The translations under genes were made by a program, and so were the position numbers. From Tamarix chinensis (taxonomy: Eukaryota > Streptophyta > Magnoliopsida > Caryophyllales > Tamaricaceae), in the NCBI GenBank assembly GCA_030549775.1, contig CM060177.1, forward strand, positions 95,600,236 through 95,664,235: a stretch of DNA of 64,000 nucleotides, written 5' to 3'. Under the pieces are notes generated by a model. The model was not told the DNA's origin, made no database searches, and saw nothing but the letters and a program-made list of their open reading frames with translations. Below are positions 1-12,400 of this stretch, one piece after another (the stretch's first letter is position 1; every line of letters begins with the position of its first letter).

Positions 1-929
1 TTCCACAAGGATTCATAGACTTATCTTCATTTTTTCTAAAGTGATCGATATGCATGCAAACCAAAGTTCTTTCGTGTTTTTATTGCAACTAGCAATTAAT
101 TGGCCTCCGTATGCCCCGGCACGTTACTTCTTGTCTCGGGTCCTAATTCAATAATTTAAAATTATTTCTTTTACTGTGTAGTTTGTGTAGTAGTCAAGCC
201 AACGATTATTTTTACAGATGAGGATATATTGAGAGTTGAGACCATACGTATCCTGATAACATAATAAATGTCTCGGATATATTTACGCAATCTTTCTAAT
301 GATTCCTAAAAACATTTGTTAAGGTTATTAAAAAAAATAATGAAAATAAAAAATTAATAACATCAATTACTGTACACTCTCTCTGTTTTTAAAAAGAGAA
401 TTGTTTTAGCAATTTATATATTATTTTATGATATAATAAATATATTCCTAATATTATAATTATATTATTTATTAAAAAATAACATAATATTTAATATATA
501 GAATAAGAAAGAGTTGCATGGAAGTTATAGTTCCTTTCGTTGGTCGGGAGGGTTATGTTAACCACAGTTATAGGGAAAACCATTCCCCTACATGAAATAC
601 AAACCCAAAAGTTGCCAAAAGTGGTTAATATCAAATTGGAAAGGGTAGCATGAAGAATTATTTGGAGCAGCACATGGAAGAAAAAGAGTGTCCATTTGGT
701 TAGTTGGGCTAGCATTCACTGCAACGATACTGTTAACACCACCGTAGTCATGAAATTCGCATGGGAAATGTCACACAACTCGCATGCTCTCTAGATTCAA
801 ATCCTACATGATAAGTACATCCAGAACCATGAAGTATGGTACAAGCCATCTATGGCTGGATGTTAGTATATATGAAGGGACATTCATAATGAAAATGACG
901 GTGCTTCGTATTAAATGGATTATGTGAAC
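1..929. other. AT-rich sequence without a recognisable gene
   Basis: No reading frame here resembles a protein I know. Positions about 375-400 (CACTCTCTCTG followed by an A-rich run) look like one end of a Stowaway-type MITE, but I found no matching opposite end. From about 500 the sequence may be the decayed upstream part of the LINE that becomes recognisable at about 946; every frame there is broken. Confidence 0.4.
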
Positions 930-2142
930 TAGGCAAGATGCTTGATTTTGGCTAGATTGGTGGGTAGGTGATGCCCCTCTAATTGAGATGGTTCGAACCT
1001 CCATTCGTTAGAGCGATCTAAACCTTCAAGACCCATAAATTTCACTTTATGATGACCCCGTTCATTAGCACAACCAACAAGCTTCTTAGGTAATCCTAAC
1101 TATGAAACCAAAGATTCCATTAGCTGGGGTTACACCCATTATGGATGCTACTCTGTTAATTCCTCTTGTGACTTTCTTATGATGGATGAATCTCCCTCCT
1201 ATTCTTGTTGGAAATATGTGTGGAAGTCAAAGGTGAGGCAACACATCCACACGTCTGTATGGCTAGCGGCAAAAGATAAGCTGCTCACTAATATAAATCG
1301 CTTACAATGACATCTATCAACAACCACTATGTACAACATGTGTATTTACTCATATGAGGATTTTCTACATGTTTTACGTGATTATCCCAATAGTAAGCTA
1401 CTGTAGCAACAACTGCTCTCTCTGGACAATACTTCATTTTTCTTTTCAACATCGCTCCATGAATGGGTTTGGAACAACTTGAGGAAGTTAAGGACTAAAA
1501 AAGATGGGTATACCACTTGGGCTTAGATTTTCTTATGCGCCCATTGTTTCATGCAGACTTGGAGAAATAAGGAGAGTTTCCACATCGATACACCTTGGAT
1601 GGGGGTAAGAGCCAAGTGAATTAGAGAGTTTGCTTAAGTAGAGGTGAATGCTAGGAACAACTCAATGAGTTGTATAATTTAGTTCATGCTAGATTGGTCC
1701 ACTCATTCGCATGGTCTCTACCCTTTTAGATATTCTTAAACGTAATGTTTTTGGAAGATCGAAGGGAAATTTGGAAAAAAATGTTACTAGGAGCATAACT
1801 CAAGACAACTCAAGTCATTAGGTGTTTAGATTTATGGTTAGCTTGGGGGAGGGAATAATTTTATCTATGGAACTGTAGGAAATTTTATATGGCTTTAAAG
1901 AAGGCCACTTGAGAGGTTTTCAAAATATTCTCATCAATTTTGACTCCTTATTGGATGTGAACCTCCTAAATGGGAAAAAGGAACCACATCACCATTATGA
2001 GGGGTTGTTGGAAGCATCTAGGCAGCTCCTTGAAAGCTTTCATTCATGTTTCATCATTCATAACTATTGCAAAACAAACCATATGGTTAATTTGTTGGCA
2101 CATTTCGATTATGATCTTAAGTTTGTAGTTATTATTTATTAG
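930..2142 (+). pseudogene. LINE (non-LTR retrotransposon) remnant, C-terminal half of ORF2
   Basis: This is a frame-shifted, stop-ridden remnant of a plant L1-type LINE ORF2. In order it shows: the segment after the reverse transcriptase, readable as FWLDWWVGDAPLI at 946-984; a zf-RVT-like region (VWKSKVRQHIHTSVWLAAKD, from 1218) with CIYSYEDFLHVLRDYPNSK at about 1339-1395; and an RNase H-like C-terminus around 1909-2142 with GFQNILINFDSLLDVNLLNG. The order zf-RVT then RNase H is that of plant LINE ORF2. At least three frame changes and many stops are visible, so no protein is made. The 5' half with the polymerase core is absent or unrecognisable. No poly(A) tail or target duplication could be placed; the 3' UTR probably runs to about 2290. 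Confidence 0.8.
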
Positions 2143-2982
2143 TCCTCCCTTCTTCCATGTGCGATAAACTCTTGTTTGATTAAGTAGGAGTTGTTAGTTA
2201 GGATAGTATTTTTGTTTCATGTAGCTCTTTGGAACTTGTTGTAGTACATCAAAAATTTCTAATTGTAATTCTTAGATAATTAGTCTTCTAATCCCTCCTT
2301 CACCCTTAACCACTGCTTTAATACTTTATCCAAACCCCTAAACCACTCCTTTTACCTTTTTATTCTTCAAACCCTAATTTTATTTCAACCAATTGATGGT
2401 TAACATTCCAAATCCATTCTCTAAGGCACCTAAAGGTCTACTAGCCTTACCTAGTTTTCTAAAGATGGGCGATTTTCACTATTCTTGTTTTCCTAATTTT
2501 CTTTTCAATCCAAATAAATTCATTTTTATGTATTTTAATTCTTAGATTAATTCCACATACTTCTCTAGTTTTCATAATTTTTGGGAATTATTTGATTTTT
2601 TTTTCAATTTTTACCCATTTTTTTTAACTTTCTACTTGACTTATATCATTTTAATTGCTGTTGATTTGTCATGGTCATAGTTGATCAAGAAATATGACCC
2701 CCTTACTCCTATCATTTGTTATTTCTTGTCTTTTCCCAATCAAACAAGTTTCCATCTACAATCAACTTCAATCACCTTTCACCAACTCTCATACACTCTC
2801 TCATCCATGTTAATCACACCTATCACTCCTCTTTCTTGCAAGAAACATCCTTATCAGATTTCTCCCCTCTCTCTCCTTTTTTATTTTTATCAACAATCTT
2901 AAGGCATTTATGTGTAGAATTAACAACATGTATGAAATAAAAATTTTCTGTAAAATGAGTTTGTGGAAACCAAACACAAAAA
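2143..2982. other. Gene-free flank of the CACTA element
   Basis: The first 150 bases are probably LINE 3' UTR. The rest is T-rich, C-containing sequence with short open frames of biased composition (Ser, Leu, Pro, Phe) and no recognisable domain. No inverted ends or clear direct repeats were seen. Confidence 0.4.
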
Positions 2983-3480
2983 CACTACAACAATATTAGG
3001 CTATAGTAACGCCTAAAGTTGTCGTTGTAAGTCCCAAAGTTGTCATAGAAATATTATTCCAATGATAACGCATCGTTGAATGCTCATCATAAATTCTTCA
3101 TAGTAAAATACTCGAGTTTACAATGATGAATGGTCGTCAATGAAAACCCCTTATTGCGATAACTATGTCTATAATATCACTGTGATGACAATTTAATAAT
3201 TATTTTGAAAATACAAATCACTTATTGTGATGACACCAATCCTGCTATAGCGACCCCCATCGTTAGTGAAAATCAAATTCAAAAAAGATTCATGAGTATA
3301 TTGTGACAACCCTCGACCTACTACAACACACCCCATTATAAAAAAAATCATTTGTGCTTTGTGATGACCCCAACATATTGTAGTGACTTCCATCATCATT
3401 GAAAGCTAAATTAAAAAAAAAATTTAGTTTATTATGAAGTCCCGTATCCTACTGCAATAACTTCTGTTACCATTGAAAGC
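2983..3480. repeat. CACTA left subterminal repeats
   Basis: Short direct and inverted motifs of the form TTGTGATGAC, TATTGTAGTGAC and CATCGTTAG recur every 20-60 bases. In CACTA elements such arrays are the binding sites of the accessory DNA-binding transposition protein; that role is inferred from the family. Confidence 0.65.
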
Positions 3481-4499
3481 CAAATTCAAATACTTTTTAT
3501 TACTAAAAGAAAATTTTAAATTTATTCATTTTTAATTTTAGACTTTTTATATTAACTAGAAACATTATTAATGCATAATTTCAAAATAACATTAATATCC
3601 AATTAATAATATTGAATAAAAAATTAAAATATGAATATTGTTTACAATTCAAAATTGTCAATAAACACAACTAATTTTTTTGTTTCTACCAAAAATGATA
3701 TGGCCCATCCTATTCCTACCCCCTCCTCCTCCTCCATAAGTTTGTGTCTAGAATCTTTTATTATAATACTCTCTTTTTTACACCTTATCCTGTTGATGTG
3801 CTTTTGAATAATTCTGTCTAACTTGTCAAATGTTTCCTCAATTGGAGGAGCATTGGTGCTTGTATTAGCAAAAAGGTGTTGGTGTTGTTGAAACTAAAGA
3901 TGATGCTGAGAAATGGTTCTTTAATAATCTACTAATAGGTTTCTCATGACCATGCAATTTTCGAAGAACTTCTTGTACAATAATTGCCTCATTAATCTTT
4001 ATTGGCTTGTTAAGCCCACATCAACTCTTGAGTGATTGAACTTGGACCTCCTCTATCATCTTTTGTCACCTCTCCACCATTTCATGCTATAAGAAAAGTT
4101 AAAGTTAGATTATTTAGCTTATACAAAAAATCTAATTAAATTAGTTCCTTGAAATAATTATACTCTAACATATTTTTCTCTAGATTCTCACCCACCTATT
4201 TCTCATTCTTGCTATGCATATCTTTTAAATTACGGACCTCAACTTGAATTTCCTTGGTTGTAGTGTCATCCTATAGTTATAAGAAAAATATTATGTTATG
4301 AATAACATAATAAGTAAGGAATGAAATTATAAAATAGGTATACAATAACTTACTATAGAAAAACTGAGAAATCAATGATGAGTCATGGATTCTAGGATAT
4401 TGTTGTTTACCTCTCCATTCTTTTTGCATTCTTTTCCAACTTTGCATGCAGATAAAGAAATGTTAACACTTAATTAGTATAAATACATATTACTTTGGT

Positions 4500-5060
4500 A
4501 TATATAATATTATATTATATAATTGCCTTTTATTTAGGATTATCCCAAAAATCCTAAAGTTTCTTCCAAGTTTTATCAACTAAATCATTTGGTTTCTTCT
4601 TAAATTTTGCTTTGTACCAGCTTTTGAGTTGATCTTTTTTTTCTCTAATAGGTGTCATGAATCAATCTAAAACAACTTTCCATACATATGGCCAATACGG
4701 TATCTCCTTCCACTTATCTAAGTCAAAATATATCTACAAAGAAAACAAAAAATGTGATTAGTCAACTAAAAACCATTAATATTATCCATTAAAAGATAGT
4801 TATGATTAACTATTACCTCTATTCTAGGGACAATATTATACTTATTTTTTTTTTGGAACATGATCCTACTTATCATAGTACATAGGGATCAAAATCTCAA
4901 TCTCATTCCCCACATGCCTAAAAAACATTGTACCATTATGATCAATGGGTCTGCAAGCCTTGCCAAACAGTGATGATCACTCCATACAGAATTTGACGTA
5001 ACCATTCTTCTTAAACTCCTCATGCATATTAATGGATTTTAACTTTGAATGTTTAGGATG
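4500..5060 (-). pseudogene. Ptta/En-Spm-like accessory protein fragment of the CACTA element
   Basis: Read on the minus strand, 4520-4740 gives a broken but recognisable stretch including DQLKSWYKAKFKKKP and DKTWKKL followed by DFWDNPK. This matches the plant Ptta/En/Spm transposase family (PF03004 type): basic, Trp/Lys-rich, with the W-K-K-L-x-D-x-W signature. Stops and frameshifts interrupt it, and the further minus-strand region up to about 5060 is too decayed to assign. It lies on the same strand as TNP2 and downstream of it, as the second CACTA gene usually does. The solo LTR at 5168 separates the two. Confidence 0.65.
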
Positions 5061-5162
5061 TGTTGGGGTTGTAATGTATATCATATTAGTTAATTGAAAA
5101 AGTAAAATAAAATATACATTACTTTGTTAGTAGAAAAATTATTATCTGACTCGCACTAAGAT

Positions 5163-5167
5163 ATGAT
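5163..5167. repeat. Target-site duplication, left copy (ATGAT)
   Basis: The five bases immediately before the LTR terminus TG are repeated exactly at 9366-9370. Confidence 0.85.
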
Positions 5168-6202
5168 TGAAATGCCCCGAAAAATTCTAATTTTAAATAG
5201 TATATTTAAATGAAAATTTATTATTATATTTAATTAAATATAAATTATTTGATTAAAATAAAAGGAAATTAATTAGGATAAATTAAGAAGAAATTTCTTA
5301 CTATTTTAATTAGGAGAAATTTGGGTATTTTGGCTAGTTAAGGATTTTATTTTAGAAATTTACAAAATAAATTATTTTATTTAAAATAAGGAGGATAAAA
5401 TAGTTCCAAATTAATATTAATTTTATAAATAATTTAATGGAAGAAAATTAGGGTGTTTTACTAATTAAAATGGAATTTATGGAAAATATTTTAAAAACCC
5501 GAAACTAGCCTAAAAAGGGAATTTAATATTTTTGTTAAATAAATATTTTATATTAAATACCCAAAATATTCTAATTAATTTATTTAAACCCAAAACCTTA
5601 TTTTCTTCTTTTTTCCTTTTTCCTCTTCTTTTTCTTTTCTTTTCTCCTTTTCTTTCTTTTCTTTCTTCCTCCTTCTTCCGCCGAATGGGTCTGGCGCGGC
5701 CCAATCCTCTTTCCTTTTTCTTCCTTTCTTCTCCCCGCGGCCCAGCGTCGCTGGCCTTCTTCCTGCGTGCGCCCAGACGCGGCGTTTTGGTCGATTTTAT
5801 GTCGAGACACTACGTCTCGTTAAGTGAGGGCCTAACCAGCACGCGAACCGCTTGGTTCTTTCCTTTTCTTTTCCTTCCTCGGCCGACCGTCCCACTTTCT
5901 TTCTTCTTCCTTCTTCCTCCGTCCTTCCCCGTCGCTGCGATGAAACCTTCGACCCCATCAATGGCGTATCCGGCTGCAGCGGCTTTAATCAGCCGTTACT
6001 TGTCTCTTTGAATTCCCCTTAACCCGATGAATCAATTGGAGTAATTGTCGTGTGTTAACTCTCGCCCGTTTCTTCTCCCCAGCCTCGTGAAACCCCGAAG
6101 CAACCCAAACGATGGCCGATCAATTACTGCCACCGGCCACCCAAATTATTGCACTTACTACCTCCTTGTCGAGCTTCAACACCATATTATCCCATCCACC
6201 AT

Positions 6203-6212
6203 CTATAAATAG
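6203..6212 (+). promoter_or_regulatory. LTR TATA box
   Basis: CTATAAATAG is a canonical plant TATA box. Its distance from the LTR 5' end (about 1.04 kb) is comparable to that of TATA-like motifs in the other LTRs here, measured on each LTR's own strand. Transcription would start about 30 bases downstream, near 6240. Confidence 0.6.
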
Positions 6213-7839
6213 CTTAGTTGTAGGAGTTTTTGGAGTTTTTCTCCCCCGAAAACCCTAAGCAAGGGCTGGCCGCCACCATGACTTCAGATACTTTCCCTGC
6301 TGCGGTTAGTCAACCTCCACGCCACCGCAGCATTCCAATTTCTTCCCTGAAAGTTGCTCTAGTTAACTAAACCATTTTTAACTTTCGATTCCTCTTGCAC
6401 GGGCCTCCATAGTCGTGCCAAGTTTGCTGCTCATATCGCTAGAATTTTCACCCCGAAACCCTTAAGCCGCCGTCTGCCGCCGTTTCCGCCACTTTTACTG
6501 CCCTCTAAACCACCCAAAAACTCCCTCTAATCCTCCTCTACCTAATCAAAACCTTATTTTAATTTTTTCCCTTCTCCTTCTCTCTTTTTCTTCATCTTTT
6601 TCCCTCTTAAATCATTTTTCCGGCCACCATCGTGAACCACCGTCGGTGCCGCCCATACCTGCCGACTCAAGGTGAAACCCTAGACCTCATTAGTCATTAT
6701 TTACTATTTATTGTAAATTATTCCATTTTTATTTTATTTATTAGTAACTATTCGAATATAATAATAATTTCCTTGCTATTAATATTATTATTATTTGATA
6801 TAAAATAATTATATAGAATTGTACTTGCAGGATGGAGAATGGTAATAAAATAATTTTATTGTTATTTTCGAATTTTAAGTTATTAATTGAATTATTATAT
6901 GATTATTATCATTATTCTTATTATTAATAATATTATAATTATTAGAATAATTATTATTAATATTTTATTTATCTATTCTGGAAAATCTTAGGCCCTAATT
7001 TTGTATTAAAATTCGCACTTATGTATTTTAGTATTATTATTCCTATTGTTCTTATAACCATTAATAATAATATTATCATTATCTTTATTATTTCAATATT
7101 ATTATATATGTTATTAATTTTATTATTAATATTAATAAATAGTAGGTCATTAGTTATAAGTAGGGTCGAAATCCCACTTTAAATTTTAAAGCTTATATAT
7201 TATTGTTATTGTTATTATTATTATTATTATTATTCTTGATATTATCTTTATTTATAATATTTAGTTATTATAGAATTATTATTATTTTTTTTTATCTTTA
7301 CTCATATTATTTTGGTGAAGGGCAGAAACCCTTATATCACCTTTTTTATTTTGAACTACATTAGTTTTATTATTAATATTCTACTAGTATTTTGTAGAGT
7401 CAATTCTAATATAATAATTTTTAATAAAAAAATAAGGTCTTGGGATAAGTTAGAAATGATAGCATTCTTAAGAGAAAACATAATCCTAGTATTTTTCCCA
7501 TAGTAGGTGAGCCCAACCAAGGTCCTCAAGTGGTATAGGAGCGTGCTCCAAGATAGGTGACGTTTTAGGTAAGGGGTGCTAAGGCCATACTTGTATTATG
7601 TGATTTTATGCTATGCATGCCATGTGATGTTAGTTACAGTGTATTTCGTGTGAATGTTGTATAATTGTTATTAATACAGCATGATTATGGGATTGAAGTA
7701 TGTTGGTGTGGAAAAACGGTGGCATGAGAATCATATGTACATTGATGTTGTTATTGTTGTATAATGTGGTTTCAAGACATGCATGATGTGATTGTAAAAT
7801 AATGATGGAGTTGTAAATTATTGATGAGGTTGCTTGGTG

Positions 7840-8215
7840 ATTAGGGTTTTGCATGAGGATTAGGGTTTGCATAAAAGTAGGGTTTCCATGGAAAGTGGGT
7901 TGCATGGAGAATAGGGTTTGCATGGAAATATGTTTTACGTGGAGTTAGGGTTGCATGGGAGCTAAGGTTGCATAAGAGTTAGGGTTCTGCATGGAGTTAC
8001 ATGCTGCTAGGGTTTGGCATAAAATAGTATGGTGTTAGTAGTTGCATGAAATAGTAGGGTGATAGAGTTTTACACGAAAGGGCATGGTGTTAGGGTTTTG
8101 TGTGAAATGGTACGGTATTAGAGGCTTGCATGAAATGGTATGATGTTAGGGTTTGCATGGAAGCATGGTCTACATGGAGTTAGGGTTTTGCATGGGTGCT
8201 AGAGTGTGTCATAAC
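7840..8215 (+). repeat. Degenerate short tandem repeats in the LTR
   Basis: More than ten imperfect copies of a 20-35 base unit close to TTAGGGTTTTGCATGGA follow each other, differing in length and sequence. They belong to the body of the solo LTR. Confidence 0.65.
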
Positions 8216-8366
8216 TAACTATAGTGGTGATGATTAACTAAGGTTGGAGGGGTCGACCTAAGATGAGGAGTAAGAATGGTGGGTGGGTGACGTGCAAGTC
8301 TTGATTATTTCTAAATAAGACACATAAAATATTAATTACGTAAAGTGGAAGATGTTGAGCCGGGCC

Positions 8367-8660
8367 CAGACCGATCCACCGGCATAATAGTGGCAGGGAA
8401 TGTTTTCCCTCGCGACCGATCCACCGGCTAAAATAGTGGCAAGGCATGTACCCTCGCGACCGATCCACCGGCTATAATAGTGGGGGATCCCGAGCTCAAC
8501 AAACCAAACTATATGTGTTGTTAAGATGTGAGAAGACACTAATTACTTACAGTGGAATACCGTACGACAAAGGGGTCAGACCGATCCACCGGCATATAAT
8601 AGTGGTAGGGCATGTACCCTAGCGACTGATCCACCGGCTAAAATAGTGAGGTTCCCGTAA
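8367..8660 (+). repeat. Tandem 'CCGATCCACCGGC' modules in the LTR
   Basis: Units of about 44 bases with the core ACCGATCCACCGGC, then a few A/T, then AATAGTGG occur five times: three in a row, then two more after a spacer that itself repeats the upstream sequence. The unit is GC-rich compared with its surroundings. Related AGTGGC / GCCACT modules occur in the other LTRs of the window. Confidence 0.75.
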
Positions 8661-9365
8661 TCGTATGGACTTGATAAAGAATATGGTGTGAAATTAATTT
8701 GATAAAGGATTAATGAAGTAATTAATTTAAACTATAAGTATTATTTTGGCATTTCCATATGTTCGTTCTTTTTGCCTTTATGTTATTGTTGATGATTATG
8801 CCTTTTATTATTCTGCATGGGTTATGTGTTTATGTGTTGGCCTTAGTGCTCAGTTACCTTACTCAGTACGTAGCGTACTAATCACCCTTTTCATGGGTGC
8901 TGCTCATTCCAACGAGTAGAAGGCCCATCTGATTTCCTGCAGATAGGAGATATGTATTATGATGCTATAGATGTCTATGGGACATCAAGTGGGGACAAGT
9001 GATGATCGGGCTGGATCGATTATTAGAGTGATGTGGCCGGCTTTCCTTTGAATTTATTATTACTATCTTATCTATTTATGAATAGTACTTTCGAAACTAC
9101 TTCATTATTGTAGTTATTTCTCTTTCCTGAAAAACTACCCTCGTATTCGAAATTGAATAAAGACTTGTGCGTACCTGATTTCCGTATCTTTGAATTTGGA
9201 CTGTCCATTAATGCTTACTGAGTTGTTTCTTTAGCCTTAGCACTTAGTATTGGAATGGTAGGAGTGAACTGGTCTGGTACTAAGTGTGGCGATAACATTT
9301 CCAGAATTTACGATTTAAGTTATAAGTATTATTAAAAAAAAGTATGTAAATTTTGGGGTGTTACA

Positions 9366-9370
9366 ATGAT
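9366..9370. repeat. Target-site duplication, right copy (ATGAT)
   Basis: Directly follows the LTR terminus TTACA and equals 5163-5167. Confidence 0.85.
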
Positions 9371-9499
9371 ATTGTACGGACGTTAGGAGGATCATTATAT
9401 TCATCCCCTTCGTGATAACTCATCATAATATCAACCATACCTACACATCTTTAACAAAAATTTGGTGAAAAAAAATGAAGAGAATTTGATAACAGTCAC

Positions 9500-12400
9500 A
9501 AAAATATGTATTATAATATACTAAAGATAATACTCATCATATGGGTATTAAATACAACATACAAAATTTTAACAATATGAACTTGTCATTACTACAAGTA
9601 CTATTATCATTATGTGCATCTTCTTTACTATCCAATTTTGAATCATCCTCATCCATATTGACAATATTATCGTTTGTACTAGGTATGGTCTTGTTAGGAT
9701 CGCTATCGGTCTGGACTTCATCACTTCTGACATTATGACATTAAAAAGTTATGTTATCAAGGACATCTGATTCAATATTCAAATCAATAGCACATGAGTC
9801 CGCCCCATCAACAAAATCGATATGATCATCATCATCATCATCATTTTTGAGATCCCAAATATGATGATGGATGACTTCCTAAACAAGTTACCAATGAGCA
9901 CCATTTAGTAGATCATCAACATACCAAACTTTATTTACTTGAGATCTTAATATATAATGATTCTCCTTGTACCATTCATACCTTGTATAAAAACTTATAA
10001 TGTTGTTATTTCATATTATTCTTTTGTACTTGCATCATTATAGAACTATTTGCACTTGAACAACACAATAGAAAAGTCATACAACTAAGATAGCTCAATG
10101 ATTGATTTTATATGTCCATAATAACATTCATTGTTGAATCTAAGGATAGACACACCATTAATTTATGTTCTCTTTTTCTATTTCATAAGTTGAGAATCTA
10201 ACACCATTTACAATACAAATAATATAAGTTGTAACCACACTTGATGGAATACTAGAAAGAGATAATAAATCATTAGTGTATTTAAGTGATCCCAATTGAC
10301 ATAAGTTGAACCCCTTTAGTATATATATAGTTAGTAAAAATAGTTATTAATTTCATTTTACTTCTAATTATTTATTGAGCTTAATGGTGATTTCAATTAC
10401 TTTAGAATAAAACCAATGAGAAAACTCTTTTCTTTGAATGTCATCTAAATTTCCAGACGTCCATATATCTTATTCATATGTTCACTCACTAAAACATTAA
10501 AAAATAATTCATTTCATATAAAAATAATTGTTAGGAGCATTATAAGTAATTAATGATGTATAACTACCCTAAAAAGTTTTTTTTATCTATGGATAATTGT
10601 TGAGAATGTACCAAATTATTTAATTTGGCTTATTGTCTAAGATACCAACAATTGATGACTTACCAATGCCATGACCTTGAGATTGAAACATCTATAGTTG
10701 TCATTTTTAGAGCAACATCCTCGTATCTATAAATCATGTTGAACCATGTCTCAACCCATTAAAAATACATAAAACAAAAGTTCATGAATTCATCTATGGC
10801 ATAACGTTAGGCCATATAACCTTTTGGGAGAGATCGATTTCTAATATACTCCAATTCTTTTAGTATTATTTTATTAAGATACATCCATCTTCCATGAATA
10901 GGTCCACCTAATCGTTCTTCTTTAGGTGAGTACATTATAAGGTAAACCATAACACTAAAGAAAGCATGGGGAATATATATTCTAACTTGCATAAGATGAT
11001 AAACTCTTCCTTTTCACCCTTCTCCAAATTGGACAACGAAAGTGTCTTTGCACACATCATGGTGTGTAAATTACTCAATTAAACAATAGTATTAGCCATA
11101 TATTTCTAAAATAAAGGTTGCACACCAATTGGAAACAATTTTTTCATTATGATATGATGGCCTTGTGATGTTAGAGAAGTCAATTTATCATCATTGTCAA
11201 TTATATTCTTTCTTAAATTTGTTGCAAAGCCATCTGGAAATTTTACCTTCTTCAAAAATCCCAAATAATTATTTTTATCCCCTCATAAAAGAATATACTC
11301 AACAACACATTTCATCAACTTTTTTACTTTCATAGTACAAATGTAGCTCAAGTTTGATGTTCATATCCATCAAATCAATTCTCACATTTTCATTATCTTT
11401 TGATTTGTCATCGTGGATGGTTCTGGGTAAATTTTTAGAAGCATTATTTTCAACATGCATCATATCTTCATTGTGTTTAAGGCTAATTGATGACTAATAT
11501 GGGAGCTCAAAAATTATACTATTCTTCCTCTAATTCAACTCACCAACACCTCTTCTCATCTTCAAATGTAGTGTGCTTGCATTATTACCAAGTGGATAAT
11601 ATCTAACATGATTCAACTACATCAAATAGTCATCTAATGATAATATGTGATTCTCTTCTCAACTTTACCATCAAATTGTTTGTTCTACTACTATGGATGG
11701 TTAGTTGAAAAGAATCATTGATGGCTAATGTACCTCGTTCTAAACCTCACCCTCATATAAGGAGTTTCTTCATTACAATTGAGGCATACTTTATACCCTT
11801 TCCTTGAGCACCCAGAGAGAATCGAATGAGCGTGAAAGTCATTAACAATCCACCAAAGCACACCACACGTTCTAAACACTTTATTATCAAACACATCTAG
11901 CACCAACCCTTGGCATCGACACATCATTCAACTCATCAATAAGAGGTATGAGGATGACATAAATATCCATCTTAGGATACAATGAGCCTATAATCAACAA
12001 AGATAACGTAAAGAATAGATTTTTCATGCACCGTCATGGGGGTAAGTTGTATGTAGTCAAAATTATCGCCCACATGCTATAATTTCCTCTCATACCAAAG
12101 GGGTTGAACCCATTTGATGCCAACCCTAATATAACATTGCGGGGATGAATTGCAAAATTTAGATGATTTATATCCAACTCTTTCCATACTTGGCCATCAA
12201 CTACATGTCATAAGATACCCTATTCTCTAGAGCACCCATTCAAGTGCCATCTCATGTCTTGAGCAATGTGTCTACAAGTGTAAAATATTTTCAATCTTAG
12301 TGTCATGGGAAAACACCTCAAAACCTTGTGCCGTACTTTCTTTCTTTCCCTTTGTGTCTTCATCTACCTAACAAGAAGTATCACATACTAGACAATTAGT

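Larger units (their letters stand above)
5168..9365 (+). mobile_element. Solo LTR of a Ty3/gypsy element (4.2 kb)
   Basis: The segment starts TGAAATGCCCCGAAAAATTC and ends TTTTGGGGTGTTACA. It has TG...CA termini with a short inverted repeat (TGwAAyrCCCC) and an exact 5-bp duplication, ATGAT, on both sides. No primer-binding site, internal region or second LTR adjoins it. This is therefore a solo LTR, the product of recombination between the two LTRs of a full element. A TATA box (6203-6212) lies about 1 kb from the 5' end, followed by a pyrimidine- and GC-rich leader and, near the 3' end, the CTTAGCACTTAGTAT module shared with other LTRs in this window. Assignment to the Tekay/Del type is inferred from LTR length and from the pol fragments elsewhere in the window. 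Confidence 0.9.
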
